64,000 nucleotides of DNA, taken from assembly GCF_902806685.2 (NCBI RefSeq), contig NC_048561.1, positions 2,232,001-2,296,000 of the forward strand. Direction: 5' to 3'. A program made the translations under genes and the position numbers. Under the pieces are notes generated by a model. That model saw nothing but the letters and a program-made list of their open reading frames with translations. It ran no database searches and was not told the origin of the DNA. Source of the DNA: Maniola hyperantus (Eukaryota > Arthropoda > Insecta > Lepidoptera > Nymphalidae). Shown here one piece after another: positions 52,891-63,004 of this stretch (positions within the stretch are counted from its first letter, which is position 1; each line of letters starts with the position of its first letter).

Positions 52891-53038
52891 ACGAATTTTT
52901 TTACTTACCAGTTTCATTAATTTCTTTTCCGATTTGTGCCCACAATTTTGCCTTCATTGATATATCTTTATATGAACTATCCTTCGTATTATATAAGCAT
53001 GGATATTTTCTAACCAATTCTATCAAATTTTCGATCAT
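51210..53038 (-). CDS. MADF-BESS accessory protein of H4
   Basis: Exons 53038-52909 and 51988-51210 give 909 nt and 302 residues. The MADF domain starts at the first residues (IENLIELVRKYPCLYNTKD) and continues after the phase-1 Gly codon as EVAKKKWKSLRDNYMRYKKE. A repetitive Pro/Thr-rich linker (ETPPPQTPPPRTQSAPPPE) and a BESS-like block (HLFQSYAQTFKSFSKDKQ) follow. No defect seen. The intron contains exactly transposase exon 2, with only 18 and 37 bp to spare on the two sides. Confidence 0.85.
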
Positions 53039-53712
53039 TATGCAGTATTTTATTATTATTTTACGCCTATTCACTCCGACGCTAAAATAAAATTTGTAAA
53101 AAAATACAACACCCGACGTTAAAAGCGTCCTAACGCCGCGACAGAGCGTTGCGTACTGCTAGCGCCGGCGCTCTGTTTGACGGTATTGTACGATGGTAGT
53201 ACAACACATCTTAGCGTCATAGCGCGGCGTCAAGTTAACGCTCTGACGCGCGCTAAGTACGCGTCCTGTCTGACAAAGCCTTAAAATGGGCACTGAAGTT
53301 GTAGGCAGCGCTTACGCATGCGGATACCCCGCACCGGGGTGACGCCCCGCACAGCGCCCCGCGTCCCGCGTGCGTTTATCACGCTTTACAATAGATACCT
53401 ATATGAAATTGTTCTTTGCGGATGCTACGCATGCGGTCCAATCCCGCGTGCGTGAGCAAATCCGCGTGACACTAAAAGCGCCCTAAGCATGGTGTTGCTA
53501 GGTATACTTATTTTGTCAATCGATTATTGAAATCGATTTTATACAGGTTTTAAAGGCTTTTTGGTTTGAGATATTTATTAGGCAAATATACTTTTATTAT
53601 ATTAATATGATTGATGCATATTGCAGTAGTATAATCTTATTTTAAGTAAGAACAACATTTTAAATATACATACCTAGTTATTTTTGCAATCTCTTTTGAT
53701 TTCTCGTGAGTA

Positions 53713-54437
53713 CAGATAGTTCAACTCAGTTGTGCGCGCGGCCCTATGTGTGGGTAAACCTTGTACATATACAGTGACTTTGTGTGCGTGACAAGAGATA
53801 CAGTCGGGTACAAATACAAATATACAGTTATTTACGGGTTATATACGGGTTTTAAAAAAAAACAGTTATTTCATAATTTAATGTTTATTTATTGAATATT
53901 ATTCTGAATCGTTACTTGAAAAATCAAATGATGAATTTTCGGATTCGCTGCTCTCACCAAGGTTAATTATGATTTCTGACTCCATGTCAAAATGTCTATA
54001 GTATTCTTCTTTTTTCTTTTGTACATGTCGACAAGTATTACCCCACATCCCTTCATCAATTTGACTTAAACGTTTTTTTTTTTATATATCTCTCGCATCT
54101 TTTTTCAGAAATTCGTATACCTACCTTAGCAATGGTTTCTCGAGTCTAAAACAATAATACGTAAACGTCAACAAGGATAAATTTTTTCGTATAAAGAATC
54201 ATAATAAATATTAATTACATCTAAATTTAAAATTTAAAAATATTTACCCGACTCCTTAATCATTTTTTCCGTGAAGAACTAGACATTTTCGTAAACGACT
54301 GTACCTGTAAGAACAAGCGATAAGAACACGTCTTGCTCGGACGACGACTGCCGCGTCACTGCCACACGAATGAAAGTTGTATATTTACAAGCCCACGCAC
54401 ACATAGGGCCGCGCGCACAACTGAGTTGAACTATCTG
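53713..54437 (-). mobile_element. Internally deleted IS630/Tc1-type element (725 bp)
   Basis: Terminal inverted repeats of about 40 bp begin CAGATAGTTCAACTCAGTTG and run into GCGCGCGGCCCTATGTGTG. TA flanks both ends. On the minus strand at about 54075-53885 a remnant reads LSQIDEGMWGNTCRH then EEYYRHFDMESEIIINLG. This resembles the C-terminal tail of a DDE_3-type (IS630-like) transposase, ending in an acidic Ser-rich stretch. The catalytic part is deleted. Confidence 0.8.
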
Positions 54438-54489
54438 TATGGATTTATAAATGGATCTAAATCCGTTTCAAAATAGTCATTTTGCGCAT

Positions 54490-54845
54490 CATAGTTATAG
54501 ATCATTAGGTCGATTTCGTAAAACCTGCATCATTACTATCGCAATCGTTGTGATTGGTGGAATTTATGGCATTCTTGTTGCAATAATGCATTGTAGCCAA
54601 TAGTGAGCGAGCATGGACCAATCAGAGGCAATTGCGATCGCAACATTATAGCTGTCATTCTACCGCAATGGAGCCTCGATTGCACTTCTGGTTGGTTGAT
54701 ACTCGCTCACTATTGGCTACAATGCATTGTTGCCACAAGAATATTATAAATTCAACCAATCCGGGGTGATTGCGATCTCGACATAGTAGCCGTCATTCTA
54801 CCGCTATCGAGCACGCAGTCATAATAGTTATAGATCTTATTATAT
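54490..54845. mobile_element. Fold-back MITE, about 350 bp
   Basis: Long inverted repeats around a centre near 54657. The arms 54580-54611 and 54702-54733 match at 31 of 32 positions (AATGCATTGTAGCCAATAGT ...). Outward, CATAGTTATAGATC occurs near both ends. No coding capacity. Confidence 0.75.
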
Positions 54846-56299
54846 TTAGTAAAGTTAGACACACCTATTACAATAGTATGTTAGGAAAAAATAATAAACT
54901 AGATTTCAGGATTTTACTCTACCTACTTAGACAAAAATGTTAATATAGGTACTTATGTTGTTGTATAACGACATAATATAATGTTTAAACGGGTTTTCAA
55001 TACGTACTTATCACGATACAAATGATGTTACTTTATTTGTCAATTATACACACCATAGTTACCCATGAGTATGACGCATTCACTAGACCTAGTTAGCCAA
55101 TACAAACCACAGTGGCGACGGGTAACTTTAGAAACGTCTGGTCAAGCATTAAAATAAGTTAAATATGGGTTCATAATATATTAATCACTGTGCGCACCAA
55201 ATCGATTCTACACAAGTATTTTTCTTCCGATACCGAGTAAGTATCGAAAGAATGATTCGATTCTAAAAGTGATCGGTATCGATACCAAAGTATCGAGAGT
55301 AAATGTATATATAGGGCATCCCTAGGTATGGTGGGCGGATGTACGTCAATTCAGTTGAATAACTATTTATTACATTTTTCAATGATAGGGTGAAAAAAAA
55401 GTCGTAATAAAACATATTATCGTAAAAAAATAACACTTTTTTTTAAATTAATTTAAGTTTTGACACGACGCCAAAAAGGGGGCCCGGTTTCGGGCAATTT
55501 CCTTTAGTTTAGAGCAGCAATTCTTTGTAAATTTGGATATTTGAATGAGCTCGGTGACTATCATTCATTGTTGAACACTGAGTTTTCCCACTGTCTAAAG
55601 AAGAAAGAACCTGACTTGACCCTTATTCTGTAAATGGATGATTGACCAACTCTGGAAGTCCTCATTTGGACTGTTTGCCTTCTCAGTGACTCGGGAAGCA
55701 TGTTACACCCTTGGACCCGGTAATTATAATATTACTCAACCTTTGTAGAGTCTTATGAGAGGTGCAAATACCCTAATTCTGCCGAGTCATTATAAATTGC
55801 AAATTATAGGCGTCTTACAGCATGCAACTTTCTCAATAATGTGCTCATATTATGTGTGTGAAGGGGCATAGTTTCAAAAGAGCAACCGCCAAGTTTGTTA
55901 CTGTTTCTTCTCAGAAGGAAAAAAAGTATTCCAAAATAGTGGTAATAATGACGGACTTTCATACAAACTTCCATACCCTATTTACCCCCCGGTGCGGTGG
56001 CCCGGCTGTCGAGTGTAGATGTCGTCATCATATTCGTGATAAGTTTATAGACGTTGACAGCAAATTGTCTACTCGTTAGAACATAAAACAACACGTTTAG
56101 GTCTTTTTTTCATTGGACACTGAAGAAACAAAGAGGATTGGGGATCATTTTACGTTGTGAAGAACCAGCTGGGTCAGGTGTTGGTTCAGAATTGTTTATT
56201 TTCTGTAAAAAATAATGGAACAGTTTACGTGCATGCTTCACAATAACATCACAAGTCTTATGGTACCTTGCACCATTTTACGTGGAGCGGCTTTTGGAT
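54846..56299. other. No recognisable gene
   Basis: AT-rich sequence. At 55240-55300 CGATACC/GGTATCG-type motifs recur (GTATCGAAAG, ATCGGTATCGATACC, AGTATCGAGAG). A LINE-like or unknown repeat may occupy 55530-55850. I cannot support any coding call; the open frame of 75 codons at 55852-56079 shows no motif. Confidence 0.4.
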
Positions 56300-56672
56300 A
56301 GGGTTGGTCATTTCTGGAGTTACGGGACCGGGTACTTTACGAGACGCTGCATTGATATTGCATCTTAGCTGAATAATATCAGGCAATTCAAGTGAAGCAT
56401 TATATGCCATGAGGAATTGATCACACATACTTGGACTGCCTTTTGATCAGTTTCTTCTGGTTCAGGAGACACAGTTTGTGGTGTATGTGACTCTTTTTGT
56501 GAAGCTACTGTTGGCTGAATATTATCAGAGATTTCAGGTAAAGCATTAGCTGCCATGGAGCCCTCAGTCTCGGCTTGAGGACGATTTGTGACTTCTGCAC
56601 ACTGAAAGTCATCGTCTGTAAATACATTACGGTTAAATGGATGAATTACTGGTTTTAAAAATCCTGAAATTA
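56300..56672 (-). pseudogene. pogo/Tigger-type transposase, C-terminal fragment
   Basis: On the minus strand from about 56670, GFLKPVIHPFNRNVFTDDDF, then QCAEVTNRPQAETEG, matches the end of the DDE_1 domain and the start of the disordered tail of pogo/Tigger/jerky-like transposases (compare FKKSGIWPFNKDIF in the intact element at 38.3 kb). A Ser/Pro-rich tail follows. The catalytic part is absent. Confidence 0.65.
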
Positions 56673-56731
56673 TATTATAATTAACTTTTTATTTCGCAAC
56701 AAGGACTAAATATTGTTAGTAATACAAATCA

Positions 56732-56885
56732 CAGGCTGAAATCTATAGAGCGAGCTTTGACTTTGCTTAGACTTGAGTCACTGTTAAAACGAGACAGATT
56801 TATGCCACCTATATAACGCTGTCTCGTTTTAACCGTGTCTTAAGTCTGAGCAAAGTCAGAGTGCGCTCTATAGATCTCACCCTTA
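56732..56885. mobile_element. Fold-back MITE, family M, copy 2
   Basis: Same structure as 26045-26195: AATCTATAGAGCGAGCTTTG at the left, CAGAGTGCGCTCTATAGATC at the right, with GTTAAAACGAGACAGA and CTGTCTCGTTTTAAC in the centre. The two copies differ at scattered positions. Confidence 0.85.
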
Positions 56886-57600
56886 TTAGTGTCTATGTTA
56901 GTACTTAACCTACATCTTAGTCTAATTTAATTTAAATTAACATTTATTTATGATGCGAGATATCGCTGCACCATTCCGTTAGAAATGCCACAGCAATGAG
57001 TCCCATACGTGCAGTCTAACCTGCTCGCAATCATCCTCAAGATGCTGTTAGAACTGCTCCGCAATCTGCGCACCAGGGCTCCACATCTTTTCCGCATAGT
57101 GTCGTAGAAGCAGTTATGCGTATGCTCGCGTAACCTTAGGTTCTTGTTCTGTGGTGGTTGGCGTAAAATCAAAAGCGGTAAGATCAAACTTTTTATCTTC
57201 CGTCATACTCGCTAGTTCTCTCTGCGCTTCGGCAATCTTTCTTCGTAGATTACCTTCTTAAGTATTCCGGGTTTCGGACCCATGGGGATAGCTTGCCTGG
57301 ACCCGTTCAATTCTTCGGCTTAGAATGTGTGCTATCCGGCAGAGAGTCGTATGACTTATTAAGACCTTCAGAGGACTGGTACTTTTTCCGACTCAACGCT
57401 CTGCTGCTGGTTTCGTATAATAGTTTTCATGTTTTTATTTTGCTCTGACTGCAAGTTAAGCATTTTTTTAAATAGCAACATTTGCTGGTTGTCTGGTTAA
57501 CTAAGTCCTAAGAGATTGTGAAAGAGGCCCTTACAAAATTAACAAATACAGAGATGATAAATTTTAAAATTGATGTTTGCAGATTTTCCTAAGACAAATC
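56886..57600. other. No recognisable gene
   Basis: On the minus strand short coding-like stretches occur (for example around 57260-56945) but are broken by stops and match no family I can name. Possibly hAT or LINE debris that belongs with the next feature. Confidence 0.3.
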
Positions 57601-58090
57601 TTTAATTAAAGCACAATAATCTAACGAATGAGCTATGTTATTTCCGATTGAAAGAATAGCAAGGGCTGAAAGCCGATCTTGTCATCGAATTCCTCAAATA
57701 TGTTTCAATAATTTTAAGCCTCGATAAACTCCTTTCAGCAGAAGCATCTGTGTAATAGGTGTGGTGGCATTTATAATTCTCAGGACTATTTCAATAGTAG
57801 GGTATTTATTTCTCTACGGTTTTTTCTTCTATTATGTTATATATTATTATGTATTTCAGCACCGAGATAATGTCGTCGTTTCCTTTGTACACGCAGATGT
57901 TCATATTCAGTTCTTCGTACAGTTCATTTCCATCAGTATCATATGATTCTCCTACTGTCATAGATATTTGCAAGCCGTTGCATTGCTTCAAAAGTTCAAA
58001 ATCACTAATTTCCTTTAATCTTTTAATATTGTACATGAAACCTAATATGCTCTCACGATGTTTAAGTAATGACTTACAACATAAAAACAT
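57600..58090 (-). pseudogene. hAT transposase fragment (ZMYM1/TTF-domain-like)
   Basis: Minus-strand residues LLKHRESILGFMYNIKRLKE, then LKQCNGLQISMT and DTDGNELYEEL, are followed after frameshifts near 57790 and 57700 by IEIVLRIINATTPIT, RLSALAILSIGNNIA and HSLDY. This order matches the C-terminal part of ZMYM1-like hAT transposases, including the dimerisation block. The several frame breaks show an old copy. Confidence 0.7.
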
Positions 58091-58099
58091 GTTGTGGCG

Positions 58100-59030
58100 G
58101 GTTGGGTTGTGAGAAAAGAGAGTCAGGTGAGTTAACTATTATAATCACTAAAACAGAAAAACGCGCGAACACGAGTAGGTATGGCACCACGCACGTATAC
58201 ATCCGATCGCTACCCGATTCCGACTGGATTTCCTAGGGGAGCGCGCCGCGAGCGCCGCATACCCCTTCCCCCGCCAGCACCCGCGTGTTCTAAGAAACAA
58301 CGCTGATATCCAAGGTCAAAATGTACCTATATGAGCACACGCTACAATGTGGCCAACCCGCCATCATAATAGGCGATCTATCCCGATTGTCCGGGAGATA
58401 TGGCTATATGAATTTACAGAAGAACCACGCTACTATGATTTACGATTTATATGTAGGTTAGAAATTATAATGCGTGGAAACTTAATTACTTTACTAACTT
58501 TTACACTAACTGTGCTTGAAACATGCAAATATTGTAATAGTGCATTGCAATATACATTTTCATATGAATTGAATTTTTTTTTCTTCAATTATTGTTTCCT
58601 CGCAAATGGGAGAAAAGTACTAGACAATTCTCGGCCGAAATAGCGCAACCTCGTTGAGTTTAAAAGGATTCGGCTGGCGACTCGTCAAAATCATTTAAGA
58701 AGTCCTCGGATGTACTATTTGGGACCACGTAATATGAGAACACCTTGCCTTATGTTAAATGTTTAATTATAATTAAACAAAAAAGTGGAATTTACTAACC
58801 TTTTCATTTATTTATTTTGACAAAAACTCACGGACACTTGTCGCTAGTATAACTAGCCTGAGGGCCTATCTAAGAAAACCTACCCTATCTCACCTACTGA
58901 ATTATCTACTATAGCTAAGTATTCTCAAGCTTCTTACATTATATTGGAGAATTGAGGTAGGGTAGCCTACCTCACCTACTGAACTACCTATAATTATTTT
59001 GGCCTAACATCAGTGGAAGACCTTCGTCTA
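58100..59030. other. Unassigned, possibly an old DNA element
   Basis: GTTGTGGCGGGTTGGGTTG at about 58091 and CAATGTGGCCAACCCGCCATC near 58344 form a weak inverted repeat around a GC-rich core (58180-58290), perhaps a MITE. Around 58870-58990, ACCTACCCTATCTCACCTACTG-type blocks are repeated. No gene seen. Confidence 0.35.
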
Positions 59031-60260
59031 CTACTGAATTTATTTCCACTTTATATGTATATTCCCGTGGACCGAATGGGTTCTCCGAAGTAAGACCTTG
59101 CGTGTTTCAATTGATAACTCCCAACTGCAAAGCGCTTTAAATCGTCTTTATCAATCTTGGAAATCCATTTAAATGTGGTTGATCACCATCAATTGCAGCA
59201 AACATTGCACGTCTTCTATTAATGTCTTCAGTTTCAACAAACTCAGCTAAATGATAAGTTAAATGGTACCGGTTTTCAACTATAGCTAAGTATTCTCTAG
59301 CTTCTCTAATACATTAAATTCCACTTTGATCTCAAAAATGAAAATTTTATTTTTATAAGTAGTAGGTACAATTCAATTTCCCTCTAAAAGCCCACTACAC
59401 ACATAAAAACAATATGTATCATTTTCTGTTTCAACAGTCACATTAGATGTATCATTCGACGCAGAACTATTGAAGCTCTCCATTTCATTTCTGTAATTAA
59501 TAAACATACAATCAACATAAATATATTGTGAGTATTATCTATATAGAATGTATACAAAAAACATAGCCTAACAACTTACAAGTATGGTATGGTAGACCTT
59601 TCAATATTTAGCACGGAATTGAATGTTGCAGCATCATGTTGGATTTCAGTGGTACGTATATTGGGCACATTCATGTTATTTTCCTTGTTTACTTCTGAAA
59701 GGAATGTCTTGAGTCACTAAAATACAACATAATTCAGCGTTGATAAATCTGACAACAAATAGTAAATCTTCTATATATAAAAATGAATCGCTGAATGTGT
59801 TGCTGATCTCGAGAACAGCTGAACCGATTTCGCTAATTCCTTTTTGATAATATTCCTTGAAGTACGGGGATGGTTCTTATGGAGAGAATTTTTTTTAAAA
59901 AATCCTGAAAAAGAATCGACTGTTAGGCGGTACGAAGTTCGCCGGGGCAGCTAGTAACATAATTGAATAACATAAAAGAATTGAACTTGTTCAGTAATGC
60001 ACTAGCAATTCTATCTTCCTTTAAATGGGTAGCAGTTCTGATATTAGTATCATTTCTAAACAACCTAAAATCTCGTTTGATTCGCCCATTAACTATTTCA
60101 ATCACCCCACGGCATGTTGTAACACATATAGACTTATTGATCTGTAGTGTGAGCTGATGTTCATTCTCTAATAATGATCCAGGCATGTGAGTCTTACAAT
60201 TATGCTCTTCTAGACTCTCGATGGCATCACGAAATCCCCTGTCTAATATAAACACGTTAC
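59030..60260 (-). pseudogene. ISL2EU-type transposase, old copy
   Basis: Minus-strand 60255-59960 reads MFILDRGFRDAIESLEEHN and VIEIVNGRIKRDFRLFR, parallel to FILDRGFRDVI and VVEVVNGRIKRDFK in the element at 43-46 kb. After an interruption containing a Helitron-like repeat, RRRAMFAAIDGDQPHLNGFP and QLKHARSYFGE (about 59220-59060) match its C-terminal part. It belongs to the same or a sister family, is decayed, and was hit by a later insertion. Confidence 0.75.
59768..59955. mobile_element. Short nonautonomous Helitron-like element, copy 2
   Basis: It starts TCTTCTATATATAAAAATG and ends CGCCGGGGCAGCTAGT. It shares the body of 26892-27085. It lies inside the old ISL2EU copy, between two blocks of that transposase, which marks it as a later insertion. 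Confidence 0.65.
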
Positions 60261-60306
60261 CTTCACGAGAAAAATATACGAAGCCTTCCTTGTTTACTAT
60301 TTAAAT

Positions 60307-60420
60307 CATGCCTTGTTTTTTTTTGTTTAATATCATAAAGTGCTGACAACAGTACTTTACTGTCATTACAATCTAGCCTGAGAAAGGCTAATGAGTAATA
60401 TTATATTAACCTAAACTTAC
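60307..60420. repeat. Interspersed repeat, copy 2 (partner at 29135-29250)
   Basis: AAAGTGCTGACAACAGTACT, CATTACAATCTAGCCTGAG, AAAGGCTAATGAGTAATATT and ATTAACCTAAACTTA in the same order as in copy 1. It ends directly at the mariner terminus at 60421. Confidence 0.6.
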
Positions 60421-60900
60421 GAGGGGAGGTCCAAAAGTTCGTGGAATGAACGGGTTTTAAATAAAATGAAACAACAAATCTATTTTTCCTTTTCAATATA
60501 GTCACCCTTAAGCCGAATACATTTATTACATCTATGAATTAATTTTTCTAAACCATCGTAAAAATATTTTTTATCTTTTGCCTCAAAATGAGCCAAAATT
60601 GCCTCCTTTACCTCATTGTCGTCGGAAAATATCCTTCCCCTCAAGTCTTTTTTTAAATTGGGGAATAAATAAAAATCACATGGAGCCAGATCTGGACTGT
60701 AGGGTGGGTGGACTAGTGATTCGAAGCCATGCGTGTGCAGAGCAGCCATTGCAACTCTGCTCTTGTGAACCGGCGCGTTGTCTTGCAAAAGCAACACACC
60801 TTTGGTCAATTTTCCTAGCCTCCTTTAATTTTTCTAGTATCGTTGCGTAGTATTCTCCAGTTATGATCCTTCCCTTTTCCTTGTAATCAATCAGTATTTT
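60421..60900 (-). pseudogene. DD34D mariner transposase, 3' half
   Basis: The end ACGAGGGGAGGTCCAAAAGT at 60421 is a mariner-type terminal repeat. On the minus strand LLLQDNAPVHKS and HPPYSPDLAPCDFYLFPNLK give the second and third Asp with 34 residues between, the DD34D signature of true mariners. Upstream, KEKGRIITGEYYATILEKLK is in a neighbouring frame, so a frameshift lies near 60780. Before KILIDYKEKG the sequence changes abruptly to a LINE ORF1 piece; the 5' half is missing. Confidence 0.8.
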
Positions 60901-61103
60901 TGTCCGCAGTTTGCGCAGGTGTGTGGTTCGTCCTGGGACCTTGTGCAGTCCCGAACGGGGTGCGGTCCGGCACATCGGACGCACCGGAAGGGTCTGTGGC
61001 AATTCACCGAATTGTGCGAATACATTTGGCACCTGTGACATTGCGGCGGCTTGCTTCCTTCGCGCCAAGACTCTATAGTTTTTTTTTTTTTAATTACCAA
61101 CAA
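60893..61103 (-). pseudogene. LINE ORF1 fragment with CCHC knuckles
   Basis: Minus-strand residues PPQCHRCQMYSHNSVNC, FRCVRCAGPHPVRDC and HTCANCG are successive zinc knuckles of a jockey-group LINE ORF1. The frame is open but has foreign ends: mariner on one side, an A-rich stretch (T-run at 61080-61092 on the plus strand) on the other. Confidence 0.75.
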
Positions 61104-61182
61104 AGAATGTTTAACAAATCCAATTTAGACACAGCAAAAAATCACGAAGGTTAAAAAAGTGTGTCATTCTACTTCTTAATAC

Positions 61183-61500
61183 ATAATAATAATAATAATA
61201 GTGTTTCTATAAACAATTTTCATTGTTTATAGAAACACTTATTACATTACATTTTATACTAAAATGGGGATCATTACTATTTGTTAATATAATAGGATTT
61301 TAGCTTATATTTTAAATTAAATCTAGTTAGTTCATTTCTAAATTTGTTATCTAAAGTATTTATGAGGCGAGGGATTATGTATGCACTGGTGCGCTCACCG
61401 TATTTGTTTTTTGAAGGTACGGTTATTAGTTTGTTTTGCGTAACTTTGCGCGTCTGCATTTTGTTTTAAACTGCATTTTGGATGTCTAAATTAAAAAATT
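61183..61500 (-). mobile_element. LINE 3' end with AAT tail and hairpin
   Basis: Minus-strand residues VPSKNKYGERTSAYIIPRLI followed by NTLDNKF resemble the final residues of ORF2 in CR1-like LINEs. Downstream the sequence contains a perfect hairpin (arms AGTGTTTCTATAAACAAT at 61200-61217 and its complement at 61222-61239, loop TTTC) directly at an AAT microsatellite (61183-61200). Confidence 0.5.
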
Positions 61501-61922
61501 GTTCCTTCAGAAGTGTAAATTGGACCTTGTCATGAATATTAATAACCTCGCAAAAATTTAAAACTTAATATCTCGTAAACTATAATGAATCACCGTTTTT
61601 GGCATGCATGGGGGGAGGGGGGGGGGGCGATATCCCCTTGCTCCCTACCATCCATCCCCCTCTCACCTCCCTCTGCCGCGGGTGCAATACTAAAGCTGAG
61701 CCAAATAAAAATATTTTTCTTGTGAATATATCACAACATTTATTCCTATTCTTAGTTTCGCATTATACATACATAGGGCTTGCACAGCAGAATAAGTGTA
61801 GGGTGCCTGACAAGTTAATATATGCTACTGAAGATTATTATGTGGTTAATTTAACTTGTTAAAACCATAAAAGTACCTGAATGTTAGTAAAACAGAAAAA
61901 ATTTATCGCAGCCCGTAGGTAC
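61500..61922. other. Non-genic stretch with a G-run
   Basis: At about 61610-61627 an almost pure G-run (GGGGGGAGGGGGGGGGGG) could form a G-quadruplex. C-rich text follows (61629-61680). The open frame of 87 codons across it has no family motif. Nothing else is recognised. Confidence 0.5.
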
Positions 61923-62213
61923 CTTTTTCCACTTGTCCACCACTTTTCGATCACCGGTGACATCCAAATTTAATAGATCCCTCAGCTCTTCCCATAGCTG
62001 GATAGCCCTCAGTCTGCCGTGTGGCCCTTCGGCCGGCTTATTCAAGTCGCCGTGTCTAAAACACGCAGTATGAATTACAAACTACACACTCACTCATAAA
62101 TTCACATCTTTCTAAATGTAACAGAAAGTTGATAATAAGTATCATGTAGGTAATAATAGTCACCGTACCATGAAGTCCACCATAGCTTCAAATTGCGTTG
62201 GACTCGTACGCAT
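61923..62213 (-). CDS. Myb/SANT-like DNA-binding protein, two 5' exons (partial)
   Basis: Exon 62213-62164 (ATG; RTSPTQFEAMVDFMV) and exon 62055-61923 (HGDLNKPAEGPHGRLRAIQ, then LWEELRDLL and VVDKWKK) join in frame across a GT-AG intron; the second exon ends at a good AAG/GTACCT donor. The pattern (QxxxMVDFM, LWxxLxxxLN, KWKK) fits the regulatory/Myb-SANT-like domain found in insect host genes and in partner genes of Harbinger-type elements. Later exons are not visible in the next 700 bp. It may be a host gene broken by insertions or a piece of a transposon. Confidence 0.55.
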
Positions 62214-62700
62214 CGTTATAACAATTGACAAGAACTTCAAAAAATTACAATTTAAGAATATCAATTTATCTATTATGTCGGTTGCTTTTTGATTTTGACA
62301 TATTCAATGTACTCTGTGACATTGAGAGGTATTTTTCTTAAATTGATTTATCGGCCTTAGATACAAAGTTTTTAATTGATTTTAGACAAGTCACCATAGG
62401 TATACCCACCATAGAGTAAGTGGTGGACTGTCACTTTTTTGTCAGTCACGCTGTCAAGCATCTGTCAAAAACGTCAATAAACGAAATAATAAATGCCAAA
62501 CTCAACAATTTGGCAGCGTATGTCTGTCCCACTTCAGCGAATGTGTAAGAGAGACAAAATTGTGGCCAGAGTTGGACTTTACGTCATAGTAAATAGTTGT
62601 ACGTTTACTCGATGAGTCCAATACGGACTGTTAAGTCCAACTGGTACTGTGAAACAATACGAAAACGTTGATCGTGAGGAGCAAACGAAACGATTAACGA
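62214..62700. other. Upstream of the Myb/SANT-like exons
   Basis: No coding call. CAGTCACGCTGTCAAGCATCTG and AGCGAATGTGTAAGAGAGAC are motifs I associate with lepidopteran promoter-proximal or repeat sequence. The segment could hold the promoter of the minus-strand gene at 62213, but no TATA or initiator can be fixed with confidence. Confidence 0.3.
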
Positions 62701-62722
62701 TAAATGCGATGTTCAATCTTAT

Positions 62723-63004
62723 ACCAACGGCACTGGAGAGTTTCTTACCGTTAATGAAACAATGGTAGCTTTTCGTGGCCGGATAGCTTTTATGCAATAC
62801 ATACCTGGAAAACGACATAAGTATGGAATAAAATTATTTAAAATTTGCGACGACGATGGATATACCTATGACTTGATTGTATATGAAAGCAAAAGGACCA
62901 CTTCAACCACACAAAACGTATCCAGTGAAACAGTCATGAAACTCAGTGAAAAATATCTGAATGCTGGAAGAAGTATCATTACTGATATTTACTATACAAG
63001 ATAA
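62723..63004 (+). pseudogene. piggyBac-type transposase, internal fragment
   Basis: Plus-strand residues VNETMVAFRGRIAFMQYIPG, then KYGIKLFKICDDDGYTYDLI and YLNAGRSIITDIYYTR, match the FRGR, KYGIK and TDNYYTS blocks of piggyBac-type transposases. The catalytic DN of the last block reads DI here. The frame ends at 63004, where a LINE piece begins. Confidence 0.75.

Larger units (their letters stand above)
50664..53281. mobile_element. PIF/Harbinger element H4 (2618 bp), nested in H3
   Basis: The terminal inverted repeats AGGCTTTGTCAGACAGGA and TCCTGTCTGACAAAGCCT are perfect, with TAA on both sides (50661-50663 and 53282-53284). Subterminal regions repeat GCGCTAACG-like motifs. Both genes are intact and very compactly arranged, so the element appears autonomous and younger than H3. 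Confidence 0.95.
46460..53483. mobile_element. PIF/Harbinger element H3 (about 4.4 kb plus nested H4)
   Basis: Terminal inverted repeats of about 60 bp, apparently perfect, begin GGGCGCTTTTAGTGTCACGC. TAA is present on both sides (46457-46459 and 53484-53486). It contains a transposase gene (+), a MADF-BESS gene (-), two MITEs of one family, a large fold-back element and the complete Harbinger H4. Confidence 0.95.

Noticed and set aside
54500..54840. Could be two independent insertions facing each other
   Set aside because: Inverted similarity is continuous from the centre to both ends, so one fold-back element is simpler.
55852..56079. 75-codon plus-strand frame
   Set aside because: No motif, no splice context, and the composition is that of the surrounding repeat-like DNA.
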